64,000 nucleotides of DNA from NCBI RefSeq assembly GCF_002078875.1, contig NC_034410.1, forward strand, positions 101,172,556 to 101,236,555, written 5' to 3'. The translations under genes and the position numbers were made by a program. Shown piece after piece: positions 1 to 17,617 of the stretch; position 1 is the stretch's first letter; every line of letters starts with the position of its first letter. Source of the DNA: Numida meleagris (Eukaryota; Chordata; Aves; Galliformes; Numididae). The notes beneath the pieces were generated by a model that ran no database searches, was not told where the DNA came from, and saw only the letters and a program-made list of their open reading frames with translations.

Positions 1-4457
<4,457 letters not shown>

Positions 4458-4536
4458 ATTGAAGAATGCGTAGTGTGTTCAGACAAAAAGGCAGCAGTCC
4501 TCTTCCAGCCTTGTGGTCATATGTGCGCTTGTGAGA
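4458..4536 (+). CDS. MIB1: MIB1 exon (fourth from last): start of second RING
   Basis: This 79-nt exon begins in phase 0 with [11 protein letters not shown] and ends one base into an asparagine codon (A|AT). It carries the first five ligands of the second RING: CVVC, PCGH and the next cysteine. The remaining three are in the next exon, so an intron splits this RING domain. The donor gtaagt is close to consensus. The exon is too short to appear as a clear open frame by itself and was found by protein similarity and splice sites. Confidence 0.96.
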
Positions 4537-4775
4537 GTAAGTAGACTTTATAGGATGTTCTTTTTGAAATAGTCCTGAAACAGAACACTTTTATTAAAGA
4601 AAAAATACTTAAAACTCATTAAAGATGTGACTTTGAGTCCAGCTTAGTTGTATTATAAGCCTTTGTTATGATATTGCTATATAGTTACTCCGAAAGGAAT
4701 AAACAAGCTCATGGACAGGAAAAAAGAACAGTGAGTCTAGCAGGATTCAGACTTAGATTATTTCTGTCCTTTCAG
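4537..4775 (+). other. MIB1: MIB1 intron (239 bp)
   Basis: Short GT-AG intron in phase 1 that splits the second RING domain, with donor gtaagt and acceptor tcctttcag. No other feature was seen. Confidence 0.88.
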
Positions 4776-4889
4776 ATTGTGCAAGCTTGATGAAGAAATG
4801 TGTACAGTGTCGGGCAGTGGTAGAACGAAGAGTGCCTTTCATAATGTGCTGTGGAGGGAAAGGTACAGAAGATACCACTGATGATATTT
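4776..4889 (+). CDS. MIB1: MIB1 exon (third from last): end of second RING and linker
   Basis: This 114-nt exon completes the split asparagine codon and the second RING ([12 protein letters not shown], same ligand spacing as the first RING). It continues into the linker [17 protein letters not shown] and an acidic stretch (E-D-T-T-D-D-I). It ends after the first base of a serine codon (T|CA). The second RING of human MIB1 lies at about residues 866-901. The acidic linker differs slightly from the human protein as I recall it (GTEDTT here, SSEDAT in human), a conservative drift expected between bird and mammal. The donor is gtgagt. Confidence 0.96.
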
Positions 4890-6167
<1,278 letters not shown>

Positions 6168-7104
6168 TAAGGTAACTGTGAAAAGCCAGTGCATCTTCTG
6201 TTATTTAAAATGAAATAACTCACTGAAGTGAGTCAGTTCTTAAATTTTAGTTAAATAACTGATAATTTTTGTGTTATGGTTCATTTGTCTTCTATGTAGA
6301 GATTTGAAAAAGGGTGGCAATTTTTGATGATCCTTTTACCAGAGCATCTGTGTCAGTGTGACTTAAAAAAAAGGGTGCTCTGCCCAGTCAGTTTGTCCTG
6401 TTGTGCTGTAACTGACCTGAATGTATTAGATGCAGCAGAAGTTGTTCTCACAGAAGTAGATATTCTTCACTGCTCTGTGTCTAGCTTAGCATTTACTTGT
6501 CTGTTTGTGAGCTGCCTTTGAACAGTGGCTGTCAGTTAGCTGTATCATGAAAGGCTCTTCAAGCGATTGTGTGTGGTTGCAAAGTGAAATCTGTTGTGTG
6601 TATGCAATCTGAATATTTGGGATATAAGCGAGAGTTTCTTTCTCTTGTAATTATGCATCATATTTGCAGGTGGAAACCTATTCAAATTAATTATAGATTA
6701 TAGCGATAATTCATTGGTTAACTATGTTGCATGAGATTTAGAAACCTTATAAAAACAAAAAAAAATTAATGTTTCAGATAGTTGAGAGTATTTAAATTTG
6801 CTGTACCTGTAAATGTAGTCCAGTTGGAATGGCTTAAATACTTGTCTACATGCAAGACTGTGCTATGGTAAATCGCTAAATGGTTTCCTTCTTTTCCATC
6901 TGAACAAAGAATATTTGAGATGTTTTCAGTGGTAAAGGAGTATGAAGTTGTATGAACTTTCTGTCTTAGAATAGAGCCTTGACAATGTGATTTTTGGCTT
7001 CGTTGTATATAACAGTTGGAAAAGACTTGTTTTAGTGGATACAGGAGAGAGAGAAGCCTTCTTGTTTACTGCTTGCCTTTTCCTCTTGAAGGCTTATAGC
7101 AGTA

Positions 7105-7133
7105 TGTGATGCTTCAGTGTTGTCAGCATCACA
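7105..7133. repeat. Short perfect inverted repeat
   Basis: TGTGATGC (7105-7112) and GCATCACA (7126-7133) are perfect reverse complements around a 13-base spacer, in the last MIB1 intron. They could form an 8-bp hairpin in the transcript. The stem does not clearly extend, so it is too short for a microRNA precursor and may be chance. Confidence 0.3.
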
Positions 7134-9554
7134 TCCAGCTGAGACAGTTATTGCTCTCAGCTGTTCGTATGCATACAAGTTAAGACAGAAGTTTTGGATC
7201 ACCGCTTCTAGGGCCCATACCTTTAACTACCTTAAATTTGGGAACTGATGTTCTGTCAAGTTTTAGCCTTGATAGCATGTCTGAAAAGAACTGCTCCTGG
7301 TATATGGAGAATTGGCCGAAGACCCCACTAGCAGTTAGAATTTAAATATCTTATTCAAAACACATTCTGTCATGGTTTGTGTCTATAAAAGAACATGCAA
7401 ATTAAAAATGGTCATTTGAAAACTATACATCTTCCTCAATGATAATGTCTGGAGCTACTGCGTATCTGTGACTTCTTAAATCTGCTGGTTTGCTTCAGTT
7501 TTACTTTTTAACATAATTGGATGAAAAGAATGAGATAATAAGGCTACTACTTTGGCCTTTTAAATGATATATTCAAATATATAGATGAATGCTTAAATCC
7601 AAGTAATCCGTTTTTTTCAGATGCTTTGATATTTTTTCTGCTTACTTTGAGTTTATAACTGATTTGAGTTCTGTTCAGATATGGTAATAATATTTTTTAA
7701 TGGAGATATGAAAGGATAACTACTTCATTTTACGATTTTTCTCCTTGATTAGATGTGACCAGTTTTCCTAAAGTGCTCTGTTAGTCGTAACAGTTGTCTT
7801 AGCGTATGGAATTGTTAGCAAGAAGCTTTCCAGTATGCTGTTCTAGGGAGAAAAAAATAATTTTTTTGCATGTTATTTTCTGCTTGTGTTTCCTGGTTTT
7901 CGTGTTTGCAATAGCAAGTAAGATTTAATACTGAAATGTTTTGAGAACTGAGGTCCATTCTTTTGCTTTGAAAATTGCTTTTGTCTTTTTAAAATTTTTT
8001 AAAATCAATATTGTAAATAATGATTATTCTACACCTCTTTGACCAGAAAGAGGTTGTTCTGGTCGTTCTCGTGTGGTTTTGTCTTGAGACTCTTTCATGT
8101 TTTGCAAAGTGTCATTTCTGCTTACTCCAGTGAGAGGGCAAGTTTTGTATCATACATTTGAGTAGCAAGTAGGATTTGATTACAGTTAGTCAACTAGTCT
8201 TTTAAATTTGTGCTTCGAGTGATGCACAGCATTGAACTTTGGTCATGTATGCTTCTGATGTGTGCTTTAATAGTTCCCTTTTACATTGATGTTTTCGTAC
8301 TTAAAATTAATTTGTTCTCTTTCAGCAGGTATAAACCTATGTTTCAACTCATACCTTCAATGATAATGTAGTATGTTAGTGCAGCAAGCTTTTAAAACCA
8401 TTTCTCGTGCCGAGCAGAAGTGATGCCTGATGTCAGCTGAATCTCCCACATCTGATGACCACACCATTCTTCAGGGATTCCCTGAATGTGAACCCTTGTG
8501 ATTGTAATTGCAATACCTTCACCTCATTTCATACATAATCACCATCATCTGTCTAAGATCTTACGTATGTTCCTTCACCATACCTACATCACTTTCTTTC
8601 TGCTTAAAAATGAATTTATTTTGTCACTGTGCACCTGTATGTTGTTGGAGAAAATATTTTTGATAATGAGGAAATACTTCAAGCAGTTTAAAACATCTTT
8701 TTAGTGGTAAAAATTGATTTATTTGAATTATTGGACCAAGTTATAAGTGTGGTGAGCACTTTTTGAAGACTACTCTTCTCTGTAGAAGTGATTCCCACAT
8801 TAATAGATGTGGTGCCTTTTTTTACTGTTTGTTTTGCTTCAAAAGATGGGGGTCAAATGATCCCTGCAGATAAAAGAAATGTAAAATGTGGTTTCATACA
8901 GAGATCATTCTAGCAGAACAGTGGAAAGGTGTTCTGCTCATTTCCTGCTGCTGTGGCACAAAATGGGTGTAAGGCATGTATGAAATTTATTCCATTGTAA
9001 AAGTGCGTGTGAGTTGGCACTGAAATTTTGAGTGCTCCTTGGAAGCTGGGTAAAACTCACATATTTTGTCTCGCATTCTGATTGAGAAAATCCTTGTCAG
9101 AATAGTGGCATAGCAGACAGAAGTTTGTTCCTGCCAGCTGAATTCTCCTACTGTGTGAAATAGCATAATTGTTAAAATAGTATTACATTAAGAAATAAAC
9201 AAGTGATGTATTTTAAATATTCTACTTTTGTATTGAGCTGGAGGAATTGGGCAATTTATTAATACTGCATGAAATTGCAGAAATTGAAAATGATTCATTG
9301 ATTTAATGGATCAAAAGTAATGGTGTTTAAACACGTATTTTTGTTTGATTCTCTTGGTGTGTGTTTTTATTTTTTAAATACTGGTGTGGTATTTTGGAGA
9401 AGAATAGGCCTTTGTAAGTTCAGTACTTCTAACATGATATTTAGAGACAAAGGCAAATAATTATTCTAAAAACATAAAGTCTGCAAGTGTTTATTTTTCT
9501 CCAAAGGTGAGATTTGGATTGCCTTTGTCAGACTTTTATCAAAGGATGTCAGGT

Positions 9555-10079
9555 AATCATAGAATCATAGAATGGCCTGGGTTGAAAAGGACTTCAAAGA
9601 TCATGAAGTTTCAACCCCCCTGCTGAGTGCAGGGTCGCCAGCCACTAGACCAGGCTGCCCAGAGCCACGTCCAGCCTGGCCTTGAATGCCTCCAGGGACG
9701 GGGCGTCCACAGCCTCCTTGGGCAACCTGTTCCAGTGCCTCACCACCCTCTGAGTGGAAAACTTCCTCCTAATATCTAACCTAAATCTCCCCTGTCTCAG
9801 TTTAAAACGATTCCCCCTTGTCCTATCACTATCCACCCTCGTAAACAATCGTTCCCCCTCCTGTTTATACGCTCCCTTCAAGTATTGGAAGGCCACAATG
9901 AGATCTCCGCGGAGCCTTCTCTTCTTTGCGCTAAACAAGCCCAGTTCCCTCAACCTTTCTTCACAGGAGAGGTGCTCCAGCCCTCTGATCATCTTAGTGG
10001 CCCTGCTCTGGACCTGTTCCAAGAGCTCCATGTCTTTCTTGTGCTGAGGGCCCCAGGCCTGGACACAGTACTCCAGGGA
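9555..10079 (-). mobile_element. CR1 LINE 3' fragment, antisense in MIB1 intron
   Basis: The element lies on the - strand: the + strand begins with the inverted CR1 3' tail (aatcatagaatcatagaatg) and runs into CR1 ORF2. Reading the - strand, 10031-9645 is still open for 128 codons and encodes the C-terminal part of the CR1 ORF2 protein, with [39 protein letters not shown] and [20 protein letters not shown] segments (S replaces F at the start of the last). The reverse transcriptase core is missing, so this is a 5'-truncated, immobile copy, as is usual for CR1. The intact frame suggests modest age. It is very similar to the copy at 44775-45348, probably the same subfamily. Confidence 0.95.
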
Positions 10080-10476
10080 TAATGAGGCAGCTGTGTGTTC
10101 ATCAGAAACTGACAGCTACTTGATATTGAAGACTGTAGGTTACTGGAAGAAGCAAGCTCTGATTTTCCCATTGGGAAGTATAGGTGGTGGCTTGGTGTGA
10201 ATGGAAAAATAAGCTGGACTGACTGACAGATGGTCTTCTGCAAGGTTTTAGTTTTTGAGTATTTTAGTATGACACTGTTGAAATTCTGACAAAGGTGGAG
10301 CATAGTTTTTTTGTCAAGAATACTTTTTTTTTTCCTAAAAACAAAGTGACAGATTTATCTGGAATTTTTTTTTTTTTGTCACTGTTGGCCCATTATACTG
10401 ATGTCCTGGAGAGTAAAATAGGCATTTGGCCAAATTCTGTGTGAATTCAAATTTGATGTAAGGAGACTGATGGTGA

Positions 10477-10491
10477 ATATATATATATTTT
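10477..10491. repeat. (AT)n microsatellite
   Basis: A short AT dinucleotide run in the last MIB1 intron, followed by a T run. Confidence 0.6.
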
Positions 10492-11754
10492 TATCTTCAT
10501 CTAAGCTACCTACCCTAGGAAGTAGTATCTATCATTTCCGTAAGAAGGATGCCTTAAGATTACACTTGACAGGGTTTCTCCCATGGATCGTCTCTCTCTC
10601 ATGAGATGAATGGACTGAAATAAACTACCAGTGATGAGTAAGGAAACAAGTCACAGGTGCAAGGTGGTGATAAAATGAATTTATTTGGAATGTTGGACTT
10701 GCTGGTATTTCATATCATATGTGAATGAGGTATGAGATCAATGTTTTTAAATGTTAGTGTGTTTCACATCTGAGTGCATCTTAGATTTGATTTGTCAGAC
10801 TATAGATAATCTTAACAATTATGTGTTAAAACATCTGTTCATTTACTAACCTTTATTAAGCCTGTTAAAAATGAAATCCTAATATAAGATATGTCTGTGT
10901 TATATTTATGGTGAAGGAACATGCCTTACAAAAATACAGTTTCTGCATATGACAAAAGGTGAAGGACGTTGTTCCTTAGTAATTTGGTGCAAAATAAATT
11001 TTTTCTGTTGAAGAGCTTTAGGAGAGCTTTTTGGGCATTGGCTATCGCTATAATGTTCAGCAATTTAAACGGATTTTAAAAGTTTGCTGTGCTATTGTTA
11101 TGACTGAAGGTCACAGATTTATTAAATTGCTCTTCATGTAAAACTTAAATAATTTCCACGAGCCAAGACTGGAATTGCCAGTATTGAATCTTTACATACA
11201 ATACTGATGATGCAGCATTTTTATTATTTCTGCATTTGTTCAGTGCTTATTGTGTAGAGGTAAGTATGTGATGAACTACAGAGCCTTAGAAGGAATTGCT
11301 AAACCATGTAGCTGAGCATTACCTGACATAAAACTTTGTGCAGTGTTTATATCCTGAAAAGTTACACTATGTCAAGGTCAATGTTGCTAAGTAGTGTCTT
11401 AATTTTGCAAATGTAGGTGATGATACTGAAAATGTGATATCAACCTACTACTGGATTCACTGACTTAAAGATATCATATCTGAGGGGGGAAAAAAAAACA
11501 TAATCTTTGTGTCACGATGGGGCAGGAAAAGCCCCAGTACTTCAAGCGGATGAGATGTAAAAATGTGCATTTAAAAACAAACAAAAAAAGCCCACAACTT
11601 TTCAGGTTAAGTAAGATATGCTTTAGTAGCTGGGTTATGCTATGGCAGCAGTCTGTTATGCTTAAGATTGCATATTTATTGTTAACTTCAAGTAATTTAT
11701 GTATTGCATACTCAAAACTGTATCCCTGCTGCCATTGACTATATAACCTGTTAA

Positions 11755-11907
<153 letters not shown>

Positions 11908-12034
11908 GAAGTGGAACAAGTGTCTGTTGTTAGCTTGTGAAGAGTAAGGACATTCTGATGATTTAAATCTCTGCGAGTTTGAAAGGCAGTAAAAGGTTCT
12001 AATGGAAACATTTCTAATACTGTAGTGCAGGTTC

Positions 12035-12040
12035 ATTAAA
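12035..12040 (+). terminator. MIB1: Possible proximal poly(A) signal ATTAAA
   Basis: ATTAAA lies 128 bases after the MIB1 stop codon. Its use would give a very short 3' UTR. This is a common hexamer variant, so chance occurrence in AT-rich DNA is quite possible. Confidence 0.25.
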
Positions 12041-12442
12041 GACTGTGAACACACCAAATAATAGAACAGTATTTGAGCAGTCAGCTTTTAACTTTTCTCT
12101 TAGAAAATATGCTAATTTACAGCAGTCCTTCCTTTTGTTGTTTTTTGTTGTTTGTTGGTTTTCTTTCTGTCATTTTCTTCCCCTTAAAGTGTAAAGGGAC
12201 AATCTTGTTTTGGTTTCGTTCTTGTTTTTTAATGTGTGTATAAGGTGTTGAGTGAAGTAGTTTTTCTGTTGTTTTTTTTTAATATATTGCCAGTTACTAT
12301 TGAATATAAATATATCTAGTGCTTCTTGTTTTATGCTTTTCTGGAGAATGTTCAAATATCCTGTGACGTTTATGATTCGCAATAATTTTCATCTTGAAAT
12401 ACACAATAATGCAACATCAGTACTGAATGTATGCACAGTTCT

Positions 12443-12448
12443 AATAAA
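12443..12448 (+). terminator. MIB1: Possible proximal poly(A) signal AATAAA
   Basis: A canonical AATAAA about 535 bases after the stop codon, with TG-containing sequence 50-60 bases downstream. It could define a short MIB1 isoform. Confidence 0.35.
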
Positions 12449-15400
12449 CATAATACAATTTCTATAAGATCGGGCCTCAAAATACAGTGCTAAGGTAATC
12501 TGAACTTTAATGTGCTCTTTGCTGAGGATGAGTTGGGAAAGAAACAGGAAAAAGAAACAAATCTGGTTTGGAAAGGTTATGTTCTTCAAACTGCACTTTA
12601 GTGTAACAGTTTCAAGCTGACTTAAATAATAGGAACCTCTTGACTCTGCTAGCCTCAAAGATTCTTATGGAATAGCTTTTAATTTGATTGGAAAGGAGAA
12701 CATTTGAGCAGTGGGTCAGTAATCCATTTCAGATGAGCGATTTGATCAGTTTTGGGGGAGCAGATATGTATGTGGGGCCATTTACATATTCTGTGTCTAC
12801 GATTTAGAAAAACTAGATGTGAAGTTTGCAAAAGTTAAACTTCAGTATCTTACCTTACGAAGTATGAAGCAAGCTTTTAACAGGTATCATTTTCTTCCCT
12901 TAATTTAGTTATGTTTTCTCCAGACAAATAGTAATCAACGGCAGGATCAAAGATTTAATATAGCTTTTCATCTACATTGAATGTTAAAACAATGTTTGCT
13001 AGGAGCAGTAGGTAATACTGCAGTTCAGGATATTGTTGGCAGAGCAGTGATTTCAGAGTCATGCCTAAGTGAGATGAAATTGTCTGAGGGAGTCAGCTGT
13101 CACTGATGTGACTGAGAATTATTCATGAATATGAAAGTACTGCTGTGAGGAGCTGCAAACAATTAATATCTTGATCACAAATATGTCCTTCTGTCTTTCT
13201 AGACAGGAAAAAAAAAAAGAGTATGCTAATTTAAGAGTTGCTTGCTGGTAACGGGAATGTGTGCTTACTTGTAAGAGATTCAGCAGTTTCCTGAGTGCAG
13301 TTTACGTAGCCCGTTGCCATTGTGCTGGCTTCGTTTGAATGCAGAACAATGAAGAAATACATGCTGGAATAATTGAAGTGCCTTCCTTGCAGCAAAGATT
13401 AATTTCTTGTTTCATTCTCACTGCAAAAATATGGCAAAAGGGATAGTTCGGGGGAAGATCCAAGTAGGAATAGAAGAATAAAACCGGTCTCTTTGGAAAA
13501 ATTGATCTCTGTCTTTTGAAGCTTATGTCGATGTGCCAGCACCTTGCAAAGCTTGGCAAAAGTCTCAGAAGAGTGTTACTAGTAAACTGCAAAGATAGCT
13601 AAACTTTTAAACAGTAAGATTTAAATGCTTAGTAATGTTTTCCAGGAAACAGCTACAGTGATATTTTGGAACAGTGGATGGCCAGTGGCTTTTAACAAAG
13701 TGAAGTAATGTACAACTTTTCTATAGACAACGTAATCCTTATCTAAAATTGCAAATGTGTTCATCATTCTTTTCAGTAGTTTTTCGTTGAACACAGTCTT
13801 AATCTGGAATCAATATAATATTGTTTTCTTTTGTACATTAATAGTCATTTGTTCTAAATAATCTATGTATCTGTCTTTTTGGCCAAACTAAATAGCCCTC
13901 TCTTTTGGTACTCATTGGATCCCTGTACTAAAATATAAAGACTTCAAGGTGCTTTGGAAAACTTTTGATGAAAAGCTTTGTTTTCCCACTCCGCTGTTTC
14001 ACTATCTCCACTTAGGCTCCAATTGCACATGAGTGCTCAGTGCTGTGTTTATTTGGATAATATGTACACCACTAAGCCTGTTTTTTTTTTATAGTGTGTT
14101 TGTCAGCTGAAATGTTTACAATAGGCTTCAGTTTCCTTCCAGTCTTCCTCCAAAAATGATTTTGTAGTAGGACGTGCCATTCGTCCATCCATTCTGATTT
14201 TTGTCCTGTAATGCATCACATCTGTTTCCTCTAGTTCTGGTAGACGTATTTTGAATATCGTGCCCTATTTACTCTTCAAGGGGACCTCTATAAGCACAAA
14301 GGCAGAGTGGATTTCTTCTTGATAATGCAGCTCAAAACTAAAACCTCGTTGTATCAGCTGGCATTTTTCTAATTCTTTTTCACTGGAACAAGTCAGAACT
14401 ACTTGAAAGTAGTTCAACTTTGCGTTAGTTGAAAAATGCAGCTGAATAAGAATTGATCTAAAGCATCCTGGGTGGAAAACTGGAGTTGAATGTTAAATAT
14501 GTGTGGTCTGCAGGAGGCAAGATATTAGCAAGAATAGCTAAGTCCACTTTAGGCTTGTACTTTACAACAGAGAAGCTGTAAGTTACTCCATAATTCTCTT
14601 AATACTTGTGTGTCATCACAGTCATATGGATATAGACACAGTGATTGAAGGTGTTGCTGTAGGAGCAGTTGTAGTCTTCTGTACTGTTATCACGCCAAGT
14701 GGACTAACTGGACAATTCTGTTTGACAGCTGCAGTTAGAAGGTATCAGTGTTGGGGATTTAGCTTGATGCTTTCAAGATATCAAGAGAAACAACTGAACT
14801 AGAAATGCAAGGTAGAGTAATATGCTTGAAGAATTACTACTGGCCTGATTAACAGGTGAAAGAGATGTGCCTTTCCAGTACAAGATACAACTTGCCTTTC
14901 AGAAAACTTGATGAAGAAAAATGTTAGCAAATCCATTAGCACTTAAAGACATAGAGGACAAAGAGGATGAAAAACAGACTTTGTTTGTTATGATTGTCCT
15001 TCAATACTTAACAGCAATTTTGAAATTAAATTGGATGATATACCTCCATTAGTTTCCTCAGCCAATCAAGAAAACTACTAATAGTACTGTCCAGATGTGA
15101 GGTACGTTCAGATGTTTCAGTATTTTTTTTTCTTTTCAATTCAGTGAAATATGTAAGTTGTCATGTCGCTACAGGGTGATTTAAAACTAAGGAGACAACC
15201 TAAAAGGCTAATAGAACATGCTAAATAACTGTGTTGGTTGTTGTTGTTGTTTCTGCATTGTTTTTACGGACCTGCTGTGTATGATCTGCCATACCCCACG
15301 TTGCTGTTGAACTCATTTGGCACTTTCTAGAATTTGGGCTCTTAAATACCTGCCTTCCATTTGTTGAAATACTCTGTACTTGTATGTTAAGAGTTTGGAG

Positions 15401-16443
15401 GAATCCCATTTTACTGGCATGGATGCTGAATTAACTAGGCAGGAGAATAAGCAAGCTACTTTGTAAATATGAAAGTTTGATTAGAAACTATTATTCTGAA
15501 CTTGAATGAGGATCTAGCAGATTTGCACAAGTACTTGTGCCTTGTTAGCATAGTCTTACAATTGGTATTCTAGCTTCTTTTAAAGACATTAAATGATCTT
15601 TTAAAATAGTTTAAGTCCTTATTGTGTAGATATTTTCTAGAGATGAGGTTTTGTGTGCATACCTGTTTTTAGCAGTATTAGTTGCAGTTTATGCAAACAC
15701 TAAACTGTTTGAAGAAACTGCTTTGGGCTAGTGATCTGTTTAAGCTTCCTCTACAATACCGTGCATTAAGCATCAGAAACTCAGTTTTCCAGTAGCAGCT
15801 AGTAAACCGAAAAGCCTATCCTGTTCTTTGTGCTGCGTAAGTCGGATTCAGATTTTCACTTAAAATATCACAGCATCCTAACTTTTAGTAATGCTACCTC
15901 CTTTCTCTCAAAGTATTGAATTCTCGGATAGTTTGTCTTTGGGAAAGGATGGGGAACATTTCAGTTTTGTTTTTTCTTCGTCAGTTTTGATGTCTAAATA
16001 CGTTGCAAACCATTTTTACTGACTGTATAAATTACATACAGTAGAAGCATACGATTTGCCACAATGTACATTGTATATTATTCTTGCATAAGTTGCTGGA
16101 ATTCGTACTGTTGTCTTTTTATGTATTTCGTAACTTGTTTGTGCTGACAAAGCAAAACTGTTATCGCAGAGGTTTTAGTATAAGAAGTTTGGAAGTTTTA
16201 TAGCTGAGCCTGTGGTTTAAAAAAAAAAGTTCTGACTCAGGGCTTTTTAACAACTTAAATACATTTACGATATTCTTCAGTACGTCTTGGAGAGCATTGT
16301 AGATTTAATGACTGTACAGTGCCTTGATAGAACTATGTAATGGGCAGCAGCCGTAGAGTCCTTACAGAATGCAAGTATCTTTTGAATCCAGTTGAGGAGT
16401 TTGTTAATACAACTGTAATATCCCTGCCATGGATTTATGTACT

Positions 16444-16451
16444 TGTATATA
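16444..16451 (+). promoter_or_regulatory. Pumilio-type element in MIB1 3' UTR
   Basis: TGTATATA matches the known Pumilio recognition element (UGUANAUA) exactly. If the 3' UTR extends this far, it could mediate repression by PUM1/PUM2. A near match (TGTATATT) occurs about 375 bases upstream, around 16070-16080. A single 8-mer in AT-rich sequence is weak evidence. Confidence 0.35.
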
Positions 16452-17072
16452 CTTTCTGTAAAGGAAAATCAGCAAATTTAGGTCTTGCTATGCTTTCTGT
16501 AAGTTGCTTCGTTGTTGCACCAGTTGGGAGCGGGGGGTTGGCTATGAAGGGATTAGTGTTCAAATGTACCAAAGTAGCATTTCTGGGAAAGACAGCTGAT
16601 AAAATGCTCTGTATGGGATGTTTTTTTGTGTGAGGGGAGAGGGCGTTGTATTAAAAATAATAATAAAAAATCAAAATACCCTCTTTACTCTGGCCCAGTA
16701 AGTGTTTCCAAAGGGAGAGAGAGAATCAGCAACAATTCTATGTTTGCATGCCATTTCATATTTACAAAAAATTAAGTAATTTTACGCTTCTAGAAAATAT
16801 TTTTTTATCACAAGCTTACTGTCTTCCTGAATGCCAATTATTCCTATTAGAAAACCGGTTTTACTGAACCGCAGGAACATTTTTGCTACTGTTAAAACCA
16901 ACTTCGTATTTTCAGTAGTTTTTGACATGACTGTTCATTGGAGAAACTTATGGTTGTCTGTGTGAATGTAGTGGATTTTTCTGTATGCAGATAGCATTAT
17001 ATAATTGCTCTCATTAAAACTGCTTAGCAAGGTCTAAGCTTCTCAAGAGAAATGCTAATGTACTGAATGATT

Positions 17073-17078
17073 AATAAA
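17073..17078 (+). terminator. MIB1: Likely distal poly(A) signal of MIB1
   Basis: AATAAA in the context ttaataaaacttgtt, followed by a T-rich stretch about 25-35 bases downstream (tctcactttttcaatag). It gives a 3' UTR of about 5.2 kb, in the range of MIB1 in other vertebrates. Confidence 0.5.
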
Positions 17079-17095
17079 ACTTGTTATATAAGATA

Positions 17096-17617
17096 TTCTC
17101 ACTTTTTCAATAGCTTTGATTTTAAAATTTAATGAGATGGAATTATACTTATTGTGCACACATTGTTGGGAAGAGGGGATTGCAACTTACTTGGTTTGAT
17201 TCTTAGTTGTAATGATGTTAGATGTCACCACAGACTTAGAAAATTGTATTCCTGAACAAGTGTTTGGTAACTGTGAGTTGCTGATGCTTAATGTTTAAAG
17301 ATGCAACAGACTTCATTTAGTGAGGGAGTTTGCGAACCTCCAAGTATTCTTATTCTTTAGAACGTATAACCAAAGAGCAATTGGAAATGCTAAGTGCCTT
17401 TGAATCTTCCAGATACTCACATACTTTTGAGCAACACAACCAAGGTATGAAGGGCAGATTATTGACTTTTATTTTTTTTATCTGTCTTTCTATATATATA
17501 TATTATCTATATCAAAATATTTTTATCTGTAGAATATTATTTTTTCTATAAATATTTTCTATTTTTTTTTTCTGTAAAATACAGTTCATGGTACTAATTA
17601 GATCTGCTGTTAATGAT
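17096..17617. other. Intergenic, start of MIB1 downstream region
   Basis: AT-rich sequence between the inferred MIB1 transcript end and the first intergenic CR1. It contains short TA-rich runs near 17490-17570. I see no gene. Confidence 0.6.

Larger units (their letters stand above)
11908..17095 (+). other. MIB1: Probable MIB1 3' UTR
   Basis: About 5.2 kb of AT-rich, repeat-free DNA follows the stop codon. No CR1 or other transposon lies in it, unlike the adjoining intron and intergenic DNA, which fits a constrained 3' UTR. Vertebrate MIB1 transcripts have several kilobases of 3' UTR. Possible poly(A) signals are ATTAAA at 12035, AATAAA at 12443, AATAAA at 16662 and AATAAA at 17073. I chose the last as the distal end because it is followed by T-rich sequence and the composition changes after it. 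Shorter isoforms are possible. A Pumilio-type word lies at 16444-16451. The open frame at 16340-16633 lies within this UTR and has no recognisable domain. The end is inferred, not seen. Confidence 0.6.

Noticed and set aside
7105..7133. microRNA precursor in the last MIB1 intron
   Set aside because: The perfect stem is only 8 bp and does not extend; too short for Drosha/Dicer processing.
16340..16633. 97-codon frame after MIB1
   Set aside because: It lies in the probable MIB1 3' UTR, with no domain and no upstream promoter or splice evidence.
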